A stretch of DNA of 64,000 nucleotides. Source: Owenweeksia sp. (GTDB lineage: Bacteria; Bacteroidota; Bacteroidia; Flavobacteriales; Schleiferiaceae). The stretch is from NCBI GenBank assembly GCA_002695025.1, contig NZNV01000010.1:248001-312000 (forward strand), read 5' to 3'. Numbering within the stretch: position 1 is the first letter of the stretch; each line of letters begins with the position of its first letter. Made by a program: the position numbers and the translations under genes. The notes under the pieces are model-generated. The model made no database searches, was not told the DNA's origin, and saw only the letters and a program-made list of their open reading frames with translations. This document shows positions 1 to 9,094 of the stretch, piece by piece.

Positions 1-3000
1 TTCTCTCTTGAGGAGTTTGCCATTAAGAGCGTATACCTCAACCAGCATAGATTGAGTTCCTATGCCGTGGTTTTCAATATATACCTTTCCGGAAGTAGGA
101 TTAGGATACACCATAACGTCCTTACCAGCCAAGTTCTCATCCAGGTTGATTCCCGCAATAGTAACGGAATCCTGGAAGGTATCGGTACCACAAGGACCTG
201 TAATGGTCAGCGTAACCTGATAACCTCCATTGTTGGTATAGTTATGCACAGGGTTTTGAGTGGCAGCGGTATTACCGTCACCAAAGTTCCAGCTCCATGA
301 TGTAGCACCTACTGAATTATCGGTAAAGGTAACCGCAAGGTTGGTCATGGTTGCAGAACCAAGCACATAGCTAAAGCCTGCATTCAGAGGACCGGATACC
401 GTAACAAAGGTAAATGGCCCCGCAGGTGCACTGGTATCACCAGAAGCGCATATATCCCTAACGTAGAAGTCATAACTGGTTCCTGGCTGCAGACCGGTCA
501 CGGTAGTAGTAACATTGGAAGTAGTTACTACGGTTCCTGATCCAATGCTGAAACCGGTGGTTCCGTATTCCACGATGCTGGATTGGGTTGTACCACTACC
601 AGCAGTCCAGCTCAAAGCAGCCTGGTTACAGGTAATGCTACCCGCTGCCAGGGCAGAAGGTGCAGGGCAAGCTACCGCTGCTCCGGTGATTGAGATATCA
701 TCCAGGGCGATATCGCCAGCACAGCAACCGTTGGACACTCCACGGAAACGAACCTGAATAGTCATACCGCTGTACGCTGAAAGGTCAACTATGGTATCAT
801 TATAAGGATCGGACTGTGAAGTGTTGAACTGACCGGTAAGCAGGTTCAAGTCTCTGTCCCATCCGCTTCCGGCATTAACATCCACGTGGAGGTCAGCCAT
901 CTGCGTTCCGAACATGTGGAAGTAGTACTTCAGTTCGGGATTGGAGATATTGCTCAGATTGATCATTGGAGAGATCAGCATAGTGGAATCTCCGGCAGTT
1001 GATCCTGATACATCCGCAGTTACGAACACCCCTCCCGTAGCCGGAGCCAGGGTATTATCACGATCCGGACCGGTAGAGGTGCCGGATGTGGTTTGAGGAG
1101 TGTTTCTGAATTCCCAGGAATAACCTCCGCTGGAAGAAGTTCCGGGGTTGTTGGAAATGATAGTCCAGCAACTGTCCACACCATCCCAATGGCCTACAGA
1201 GGCTCCTTCAAAGTCATAGCTGTAAGGCGCCATGTACGACACACATTCCGTACATAAGCTGATAGGTCCGATCCAGACACTTACGTCACCAAGACCGCAA
1301 CTATCCCGAACATATACATCGTAGCAGGTAGCAGGGGTTAATCCTGAGATCATAAACGGAGAAGCCGTTGTACTCAATATGGTTCCGCTTCCGGGAGTAT
1401 AGCCGGCAGGGCCGTACTCAACGTTATAGTTTGTGCCTACGCCACCACCAATCCAGCTAACCGTAGCTGAAGTGGAAGAAGTACTTACCAGGGTAGCGTT
1501 GGTAGGCGGAGGACAGCTTGGAGGTGTACAGTTAGTGGTAAAGCTGGTTAAGCTATCATCTACTGACAGGCCTCCCCGTGCGGTATGCGAACCTACCAGG
1601 ATCGTTCCAAACGGATCATACACATCAAAACCTATTTCTGCAGGGAAACCACCCAGTTGTGTTATCCTTACCACGGTAGGCATGCTATCGCACAATGCCA
1701 CTGAAACCGGCCCGAAAGAGGTTCCTGTAGTAAAGCCACTACCGATGGTAGTAACCGGAATACCATTCTGGTAGAAAGTGATCTCAGCACCGTTCCATCC
1801 GTCACCGAAGGTATCAAACAGATCTACCATATAGTTACACTTATCGGTGGTATCACAAACTTCAGTGTAGAAGGTGAAAGGGCCGGCCCAGATGGACACA
1901 TCGCCAGGGCCGCAACTATCACGTACATAGAAATCATATTGTGTGGCTGCTGCCAAACCGGTGATCACTGTAGTATCATTAGCTGAAGTGGCAGAAGTTC
2001 CACTACCTACAGCAAAGCCTTTAGGCCCGTACTGAATGTTCCAGTTCGTAGCACTTCCGGGGGTCCAGAAAATCTGTGCATCGGAAGTGGATAAGGGGTT
2101 AGCACCCAGGGCAGTTGGGGCAAAACAGGAGGGCGCATCACAGAGAACTGTAAAGGATGCCAACACTGTATTGGCCGGGATATTGGCACTTGCCTGGAAG
2201 GAGGCCTCCACAACACCATAAGGTGTGGTTATATCGAAACCGATCTCACTGGAGAATCCTCCCGGATTGGTAAGAACTACCTGCGTAGGCATACTGTCGC
2301 ATAGTGAGATAGTCTGACCTAAAAGCTGTGTACCTCCGGTAAAGCCCTGGCCAAGGGTTCCTACATCAACTCCATTCTGGCGGAAGGTAATGATCGCACC
2401 GTTCCATCCGTCACCAAAGCTGTCGAACAAGTCTACAGTATAGAGACAGGACTCTGAAGTATCACATACCGCAGTACAGAAGGAATAAGGCCCTACCCAG
2501 GTAGAGATGCCATTACCAGTTCCGGAACAATCGTTCTGCACGTATACATCGTAACAGGTAGCAGGAGTAAGACCCGTAATAGTGTATGGTTTACCACCAT
2601 TAGCTGTGGAACCTGTTCCTTGTGTAAATCCTGCGGGGCCCCACTCATAATTGAAGCTGGAACCACTGGAAGAAACATTTATTTCAGCCGAAGTATTGGT
2701 GATTATACCGCTGGAAATGGAGTTAGGCTCAGGGCAAATGGGTGCTTCTGTAATGGAGAAGTCATCCAACCCTATGTCTCCCTGGCAGCAACCATCACTA
2801 ACGGCACGGAAACGTACCTGTATGGTATCACCAAAGCCAAGCAGCTCAGTCTTAGCCAACAGATAAGGATCTGAAGGTGATGTTTGAGTAACCCCGGGGA
2901 TTACCATATAATCATTGGTCCAGCTTCCGTCAAATACGTCCACGTGCAGATCCGGCATATTCGTTCCCCACTTGTGGTAATAGAAACGTAGCTCGGGTGT

Positions 3001-6000
3001 GGTAAGGGACGTTACATCAATAAACGGTGATATCAGCATGGTAGAGTCTGTTCCTGCAGAAGAACCTGAAACGTCTGCTGTTACAAATACACCACCAGTT
3101 GCCGGAGCCAACGTATGGTCACGGTCAGGACCGGTTCCGGTTCCTGAAGTGGTTTGAGGGGTATTCCTCAACTCCCAGGAGTAACCTCCACTGGAAGAAG
3201 TTCCGGGATTGTTGGATATAAATTCCCAACAATTGTCTACACCATCCCAGTGGCCTACCGTTCCTATTTCAAAATCGTAGCTATACGGTGCTGCGAAAGG
3301 AACACAAGAGGTTGTAAAAGTAAGTGGTCCAACCCAGCCTGAAGTGCCATTAGCACTGCCGGAACAGTCGTTTTGAACATATACATCATAAGTAGTATTG
3401 GGAGAAAGCCCGTTAACAGTAAGTGGTTTACCTCCGGTTCCCGTAGCTCCGGTTCCCTGCATAAACCCTGTGGGGCCTACCTCGTAATTGAAGGAAGTTC
3501 CTGTGGAGTTGAAGGAAATAACCGCAGAGCTACTGTTAGCACCGACCAGGGCAAGAAGTTGTGGTTCAGGGCACAGAGGAGCATTATCAAATGCCACATC
3601 ATCTATAGCCATATCACCATTAAAGAAGGCAGATTTCACCGAGCGGAAACGCGCTGATACGGTGTCTCCATAGGCGTTAAGGTCTATACTAGCCTTTTCG
3701 TAAGGATCACTTTGAGCGGTTTGCACCTTGCCCAGAACCAGCACTTTATTGTGCCATGTACCGCTGCTATCCTGAATGTCTACAAAAATACTGTCACCCG
3801 TATTCACATTCATGTGATAGTAGAAGGACAGTTCCGGACGAACCAGGGCACTAACATCAATAATGGGTGTATACAACTCAGCTACATTACCGGCTGCGCC
3901 ATTACTTCCTTCCAGCATCATATACTTGCCGGTACCGCTGTTATCACCATCAGGACCGGTAGTAAAGCTAACTGTTCCCGGGCCACGCACCGTCCAGCTA
4001 TAGGCGTTGGGAGCGGGGTTACGATCCCAGCAGTTATCAATAGTATCACCAGCACCATTAAAGCTGGTTGAAGCGATCCATGTGCCTCCATCAAAGCTCT
4101 CAGAGTATGGGGCTACAAAAGGAACACAGGCAGTTGTAAACGTAATGGGGCCAACCCAGTTGGATGTACCGTCACCGGTACCCGTACAGTTATTCTGGAT
4201 ATAAAGATCATATACTGTATTGGGCATCAGGCCGCTTATAGAGCCAGGATTGCTTCCTGAGCTTACTGTACCTGTACCTTGCATAAAGCCAGCGGGGCCC
4301 ACCTCAAAGTTGAATGCGGTGCCTGATCCCACAGAGAACGCAAAATTCACTGAAGTAGATGTTACTCCGGTAATATTTACGTTGAATGGATCCGGACATG
4401 GAGGAGGAGTACATTGAGTAGTGAATGTAGCCAAAGTATCACCTGCACTAAACTGCACGCCTCCCGCAAAATTGGCTGCAGGCGACCCGTAAGGAGTAGT
4501 GATGGTGAAGCTACATTCGTCATTAAACGACCCATCTACGGTTACCACCACATAAGTGGGAAGGCTGTCGCACAGCATGGGGCTTGCCGGACCAAAGGTG
4601 GTACCGTTGGTAAAGCCTATTCCAAATTGCTCTACTATAACTCCGTTTTGAACAATACCGAAAACGTTGCCATTCCATCCGTCACCGAAACTATCGAACA
4701 TATCCACCGTATAGACGCACTGAGCAGAAAGGGCACAAGCCGCAGTGGTGAAGGTAAATGGACCTACCCAATTTGAAATGGCTCCGCCACAATCAGCCTG
4801 AACGTAAAAGTCATAAGTGGTAGCAGCGGTAAGGCCAGTAAGGGCAGTAGTATCATTGGCAGACGCCACACTGGTGCCGGTTCCTTGTGTAAAGCCGGTT
4901 GGTCCGTATTCTACATTCCAATTGGCTGCATTACCCACAAGGTCTTTCCAATACACATCTACACTTACATCACTTATGTTGAAAGCACCGAGGTTAGCTG
5001 GATCAGCACAAGCAGGTGGAGTACAGGATGCCATGAAGCTGATGAGGGTATCTCCCTGGCTAAACTGTAAACCTCCGGCAAATGTGGCTGCCTGAGCACC
5101 GAATGGATTGTTAACATCAAAACTACATTCGTCATTAAAGGTACCGTCTACAGTTACCACTACATAGGCCATAATACTATCACACAGGGATGCGTTGGCG
5201 GGACCAAAGTTGGTGCCGGTGGTAAAGCCCTGACCGAACTGGGCTACGATCACACCGCTCTGCATAATACCGAAAACGTTACCGTTCCACCCGTCACCGA
5301 AACTATCAAACATATCCACTGTATAGACACACTGATCAGCCGGGCTACAAGGTAAAGTTGTAAAAGTAAAGGGGCCTGTCCAGGTACTCACATCATCCAT
5401 ACCGCAGCTATCACGTACATAAAAATCGTAGGTGGTTACCGCAGTGAGGCCTGTGAGGGCCGTTGTATCATTGGCAGCTGAAACATAGGTTCCACTACCA
5501 ACGCTAAAGCCGGTAGGGCCATATTCGATATTCCAGTTGGAAGCGCCTCCTGAAGTCCAGTATACATCAGTTGAAACATCTGAAAGGTTGGTTACACCCA
5601 ATGCTGATGGAGCAGCACATGCGGGAGCCTCGGCAATGGAAAAGTCATCCAGACCGATATCTCCCTGGCAGCAGCCATCACTCACAATACGGAAACGAAC
5701 TTGCACACTATCAGAGGCAAAGCCGCTCAAAATGATCTTAGCTTCGATGTAAGGATCAGAGGGAGAGGTATTGGTAACACCTGGAATAACCAGATAATCG
5801 TTGGTCCAGGTAAGACCATCATAAATATCCACCTGAAGATCCGGCATATTGGTGCCCCACTTATGGTACCAGAATCTAAGTTGAGGATTGGTAAGTGAGC
5901 TTATATCTACCATGGGTGAGATCAACATAGTTGAATCTGTACCCGAAGTGGATCCGGACACATCAGCGGTGGCAAACACACCACCAACAGCAGGGGCCAG

Positions 6001-8523
6001 GCTATGGTCTCTGTCAGGACCGGTACCGGTTCCTGATGTGGTCTGTGCAGTGTTCCTGAATTCCCAGGAATAACCACCACTGGCAGTGGTTCCGGGGTTG
6101 TTGGAAATAACTTCCCAGCAATTATCCAAACCATCCCAATGACCCACAGTAGCTATTTCAAAATCATACGTATAAGGAGCAGGTACTGTTACACAAGTAG
6201 TTGTAAAGGTAGTAGGACCTACTTGTGCTGAAGATGATGACGCGCAATTAGCTTGTACATAAACGTCATAGGTTGTGGCCGCGTTAAGTCCAGAAAGATT
6301 AACGGTATCATTAAAAGCCACAACGGTAGTTCCGTTTCCGGGGGTGAACCCGGCAGGGCCGTATTCCACGGTCCAGCTGGTACCTGTGCCAAAGTCACTC
6401 CAGTATATATTGGCGCTACCAACCATTACATCATAGTTGCCCAAATTAGTAGGATCTGCACAGGCGGGAGGTGAACATAAGGCCATAAAGCTGGCCAGGG
6501 TATCTCCTAAATTGAAGTTATTACCGCTGGCAAAGCTGGCTGCTAATACTCCAAAAGGATCGGTAATATCAAAACTACATTCGTCATTAAAGGTGCCGTC
6601 TGCGGTTACTACCACATAGGCCATAATACTGTCACACAGGGACGCGTTGGCAGGACCAAAGCTGCTACCGGTAGTGAAACCCTGTCCGAATTGAGCAACC
6701 AATACCCCGCTTTGTATGATACCAAACTCATTACCGTTCCATCCATCTCCAAAGCTGTCAAACATATCCACGGTGAATACACACTGGTTAGCCGCACTAC
6801 AGGGCAGGGTGGTAAAGGTGAACGGTCCAATCCATATACTTACGTCACCCGGGCCGCAGCTATCGCGAACATAATAATCGTAGGTAGTAGCTGCTGTAAG
6901 ACCGGTAATAGCAGTTGTATCATCCGCAGCGGAAACGTAGGTTCCGTTACCAATGCTGAAGCCGGTTGGACCATATTCCACGTTCCAGTTTGAGGCTCCA
7001 CCTGGAGTCCAATACACATCCGTAAAAACATCAGAAGTATTGGTCACCCCTAAAGAGCTAGGTTCCTGGCATGAGGGTGTAAGGCGAATTTCAAAATTAT
7101 CCACCATAACATCCATGTCCTCAGGATCATCCACGGTTCCTTCGGAAGCCCAGAAGGCAAGCCTAATAGTATTACCACTATAGGCTGCGAGGTCAATAAT
7201 CTCATGATTACCACCTGCATTGGTGATGTACGAATTGTTATAAGTAGCCAAGTTGGTCCAAGTAACACCATTATCTGTGCTTACCAACACCTGAACCTCG
7301 TCATCGGACCCGAGTGTACCGCTGGACGTGTTTCCAAAAACAAATACTCCAAAATCAAATTCCAGTTGGTAAGGGCCTCCAGTAGTAAGATCAAATTCAG
7401 AGGTGATGACCCAGTCCTGATCACCTACATTGAAAAGATTTATCTTCATAGCACCTGATGTGCCTACGTTACCGAAACCATCGGTTGTCCACGCACCCGT
7501 TCCCAGAGTAGTGGGACCGGTTGCTGGGTTGCCACCATCACCTTCCACCCAACATGAAGGCGGAAAGGCACCTGTGAAATCGATAATCGTTGGGACTGAA
7601 CTGGGGCTGCAAGGTGTTGTAAATGATGTAGAAGCCCATGGGCTCACGTCTCCTGGTCCGCAGCTATCTCTTACATAAACGTCATAAGTTGTATTACCGG
7701 AAAGGCTGTTTAAACTCACGGAGTTACTGGAAGCATTCATCATGGTGCCTGTTCCTAGTGTAAAACCGGAAACACCATACTCTATATTCCAGTTTGAGGC
7801 ACCCCCGGTAACCCAATCTATCTGCGCAGACTGGTAATTGAGCACTGTAGCGCTCAATGAAGTAGGCGGCAAGCAAGCACCTGCAGGATAAGTAACATTA
7901 AAACGAGTTGCCGGTCTTCTTCCACTGTAGGTACTGGACGTAGTGGCCGAGGCGGTGGGCGCAGTACTGGCAGCCCTACCTACTCCTTTACCGGTAGCCG
8001 TTTCATAGTACCAATCAATGGCGCCATCACTGGTGGCTCCATCACGATTGAAGTCTACAGTAACCTCAAGGGTTCCTCCGTTGTACACAATAGGAGTGGA
8101 GAGGGTGAACTCTACCCAGGTGTTTGCTGCACCCGTGATATCCTGAGTTGTACTGGAGTACACCACGGTATACGATGAGGAGGTAAGAGTATCATACCTT
8201 TCGGTAGAACCCCAGGTGGAACGTGCGGACTCTTTCATCCTTATGGTAAGGTCGCATAGCCCTCCTGTAAGTGTACTGGCGGTCTGTTTCTTCCAGGCTA
8301 TCTTATTGATGGTGGTTCCCACCGGTAAGCCTATTTCTGAAGAAGCAAAAATGTAGCCGTAGGTACAATAATTAAAACTCGAAGAAGCACTTGACCGGTA
8401 GATAGGACCATACGAATAGGTATCCAATCCTGCCGTGTCTCCCACAACAACATTTGTTTGTCCGAAGAGCAAACTCATAGACGTTGCCAATAGCAACGTC
8501 ATTGAGAATAGTAATTTTCTCAT
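1..8523 (-). CDS. Giant T9SS-secreted modular adhesin 1 (FN3 / MAM-like / GDGWNG / PKD), C-terminus cut by window edge
   Basis: The frame is open from ATG at 8523 to base 1 (2841 codons); I checked it at both ends and at 1501, 3001, 4441 and 6961. A signal peptide of about 22 residues ends in LLFGQ. An N-terminal beta-rich domain (about 8455-7880) is followed by about 11 FN3 units, recognised by a YDVYVRDSCG-like strand (near 7660, 6870, 6250, 5410, 4800, 4190, 3370, 2530, 1920, 1300 and 460). Five MAM/cleaved-adhesin-like domains (about 7610-7080, 6180-5630, 4130-3570, 3300-2740, 1230-660) and five GDGWNG modules lie between them. A PKD domain (NFGDGNTAATQNPVHNYTN, about 340-150) precedes a type A sorting domain beginning VYPNPTSGKVYIE. 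Perhaps 30 residues are missing. It is probably exported by Sec and T9SS and displayed on the cell surface; the ligand is unknown. It is a paralogue of the next gene. Confidence 0.9.
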   Translation of the reverse strand, partial: MRKLLFSMTLLLATSMSLLFGQTNVVVGDTAGLDTYSYGPIYRSSASSSFNYCTYGYIFASSEIGLPVGTTINKIAWKKQTASTLTGGLCDLTIRMKESARSTWGSTERYDTLTSSSYTVVYSSTTQDITGAANTWVEFTLSTPIVYNGGTLEVTVDFNRDGATSDGAIDWYYETATGKGVGRAASTAPTASATTSSTYSGRRPATRFNVTYPAGACLPPTSLSATVLNYQSAQIDWVTGGASNWNIEYGVSGFTLGTGTMMNASSNSVSLNSLSGNTTYDVYVRDSCGPGDVSPWASTSFTTPCSPSSVPTIIDFTGAFPPSCWVEGDGGNPATGPTTLGTGAWTTDGFGNVGTSGAMKINLFNVGDQDWVITSEFDLTTGGPYQLEFDFGVFVFGNTSSGTLGSDDEVQVLVSTDNGVTWTNLATYNNSYITNAGGNHEIIDLAAYSGNTIRLAFWASEGTVDDPEDMDVMVDNFEIRLTPSCQEPSSLGVTNTSDVFTDVYWTPGGASNWNVEYGPTGFSIGNGTYVSAADDTTAITGLTAATTYDYYVRDSCGPGDVSIWIGPFTFTTLPCSAANQCVFTVDMFDSFGDGWNGNEFGIIQSGVLVAQFGQGFTTGSSFGPANASLCDSIMAYVVVTADGTFNDECSFDITDPFGVLAASFASGNNFNLGDTLASFMALCSPPACADPTNLGNYDVMVGSANIYWSDFGTGTSWTVEYGPAGFTPGNGTTVVAFNDTVNLSGLNAATTYDVYVQANCASSSSAQVGPTTFTTTCVTVPAPYTYDFEIATVGHWDGLDNCWEVISNNPGTTASGGYSWEFRNTAQTTSGTGTGPDRDHSLAPAVGGVFATADVSGSTSGTDSTMLISPMVDISSLTNPQLRFWYHKWGTNMPDLQVDIYDGLTWTNDYLVIPGVTNTSPSDPYIEAKIILSGFASDSVQVRFRIVSDGCCQGDIGLDDFSIAEAPACAAPSALGVTNLSDVSTDVYWTSGGASNWNIEYGPTGFSVGSGTYVSAANDTTALTGLTAVTTYDFYVRDSCGMDDVSTWTGPFTFTTLPCSPADQCVYTVDMFDSFGDGWNGNVFGIMQSGVIVAQFGQGFTTGTNFGPANASLCDSIMAYVVVTVDGTFNDECSFDVNNPFGAQAATFAGGLQFSQGDTLISFMASCTPPACADPANLGAFNISDVSVDVYWKDLVGNAANWNVEYGPTGFTQGTGTSVASANDTTALTGLTAATTYDFYVQADCGGAISNWVGPFTFTTAACALSAQCVYTVDMFDSFGDGWNGNVFGIVQNGVIVEQFGIGFTNGTTFGPASPMLCDSLPTYVVVTVDGSFNDECSFTITTPYGSPAANFAGGVQFSAGDTLATFTTQCTPPPCPDPFNVNITGVTSTSVNFAFSVGSGTAFNFEVGPAGFMQGTGTVSSGSNPGSISGLMPNTVYDLYIQNNCTGTGDGTSNWVGPITFTTACVPFVAPYSESFDGGTWIASTSFNGAGDTIDNCWDRNPAPNAYSWTVRGPGTVSFTTGPDGDNSGTGKYMMLEGSNGAAGNVAELYTPIIDVSALVRPELSFYYHMNVNTGDSIFVDIQDSSGTWHNKVLVLGKVQTAQSDPYEKASIDLNAYGDTVSARFRSVKSAFFNGDMAIDDVAFDNAPLCPEPQLLALVGANSSSAVISFNSTGTSFNYEVGPTGFMQGTGATGTGGKPLTVNGLSPNTTYDVYVQNDCSGSANGTSGWVGPLTFTTSCVPFAAPYSYDFEIGTVGHWDGVDNCWEFISNNPGTSSSGGYSWELRNTPQTTSGTGTGPDRDHTLAPATGGVFVTADVSGSSAGTDSTMLISPFIDVTSLTTPELRFYYHKWGTNMPDLHVDVFDGSWTNDYMVIPGVTQTSPSDPYLLAKTELLGFGDTIQVRFRAVSDGCCQGDIGLDDFSITEAPICPEPNSISSGIITNTSAEINVSSSGSSFNYEWGPAGFTQGTGSTANGGKPYTITGLTPATCYDVYVQNDCSGTGNGISTWVGPYSFCTAVCDTSESCLYTVDLFDSFGDGWNGAIITFRQNGVDVGTLGQGFTGGTQLLGQTISLCDSMPTQVVLTNPGGFSSEIGFDITTPYGVVEASFQASANIPANTVLASFTVLCDAPSCFAPTALGANPLSTSDAQIFWTPGSATNWNIQYGPKGFAVGSGTSATSANDTTVITGLAAATQYDFYVRDSCGPGDVSIWAGPFTFYTEVCDTTDKCNYMVDLFDTFGDGWNGAEITFYQNGIPVTTIGSGFTTGTSFGPVSVALCDSMPTVVRITQLGGFPAEIGFDVYDPFGTILVGSHTARGGLSVDDSLTSFTTNCTPPSCPPPTNATLVSTSSTSATVSWIGGGVGTNYNVEYGPAGYTPGSGTILSTTASPFMISGLTPATCYDVYVRDSCGLGDVSVWIGPISLCTECVSYMAPYSYDFEGASVGHWDGVDSCWTIISNNPGTSSSGGYSWEFRNTPQTTSGTSTGPDRDNTLAPATGGVFVTADVSGSTAGDSTMLISPMINLSNISNPELKYYFHMFGTQMADLHVDVNAGSGWDRDLNLLTGQFNTSQSDPYNDTIVDLSAYSGMTIQVRFRGVSNGCCAGDIALDDISITGAAVACPAPSALAAGSITCNQAALSWTAGSGTTQSSIVEYGTTGFSIGSGTVVTTSNVTTTVTGLQPGTSYDFYVRDICASGDTSAPAGPFTFVTVSGPLNAGFSYVLGSATMTNLAVTFTDNSVGATSWSWNFGDGNTAATQNPVHNYTNNGGYQVTLTITGPCGTDTFQDSVTIAGINLDENLAGKDVMVYPNPTSGKVYIENHGIGTQSMLVEVYALNGKLLKRE
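400..7880 (-). repeat. Array of FN3, MAM-like and GDGWNG-module repeats inside giant adhesin 1
   Basis: Modules of roughly 270 bases (FN3), 550 bases (MAM-like) and 350 bases (GDGWNG) recur. Copies stay alike at the DNA level: the stretches starting near 689, 2757 and 5638 (MAM starts) and those near 1795, 2402, 4675, 5288 and 6738 (GDGWNG motif) are nearly the same. Most modules are bounded by conserved cysteines. Confidence 0.8.
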
Positions 8524-9094
8524 ACTAACTGGATTTATGACATTAATTTATCGAAGGCCTCCAATTTATATGAATTATTGACGTGCAGCAAGTTGGACTG
8601 TTAACAAATAGTAACTTCACAATTCTAAATTATTGATTTTCAGATTAATATTTTTTATTTTTTGATGTTGAAATGGTTTTTGAAATAATCTGGTAAAAGG
8701 CCTGTTTCCTGAGTATCCGATAAGACCAGGAGAGTGTATGAAGCTTGCTTTTAACCGTACCGATGCCTCACCACAATTGGGTTTTAACAAATACTTAACA
8801 TAGATGCTGGCACTTTTTAAAGCTTACTTACGTATTCGATTTTTACAAAATTCGGTGGGTGGGTGAAAAGACGGTTTTGGGGATGAATAGCTCTCATTTT
8901 CACCAAAAGAGGGCCCGATTTTTCCTGAAAGGCACTAAAAGCAACTCAAAAAGACTCATTTTTCACCTGAATAAACCGGCTTATCGCCTCTATTTTTGAT
9001 CAGGCATACCCTCATTTTAATATCCCTATCATAGGAGCCAAAAAAAAAGCCCCTTCCTTTCGGAAGAGGCTTTTCAATTTATAGTGGATGGGAT
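8524..9094. other. Intergenic gap between the two giant adhesin genes
   Basis: The gap is 571 bases and AT-rich. It holds the terminator of the downstream-numbered giant gene (9041-9074) and must hold the promoter of adhesin 1. I see no exact TAnnTTTG element near 8523, and no credible open reading frame or RNA gene. Confidence 0.6.
9041..9074 (-). terminator. Rho-independent terminator of giant adhesin 2
   Basis: On the minus strand, AAGCCTCTTCC and GGAAGGGGCTT form a stem with one mismatch and a short loop, followed by a run of about nine U. It starts about 20 bases after the stop codon at 9095-9097. Confidence 0.85.

Noticed and set aside
52-7678. Many short open frames on the plus strand and other minus frames across 1-17000
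   Set aside because: They lie opposite or out of frame with the continuous minus-strand adhesin genes and give low-complexity proteins with no recognisable domain; they are shadows.
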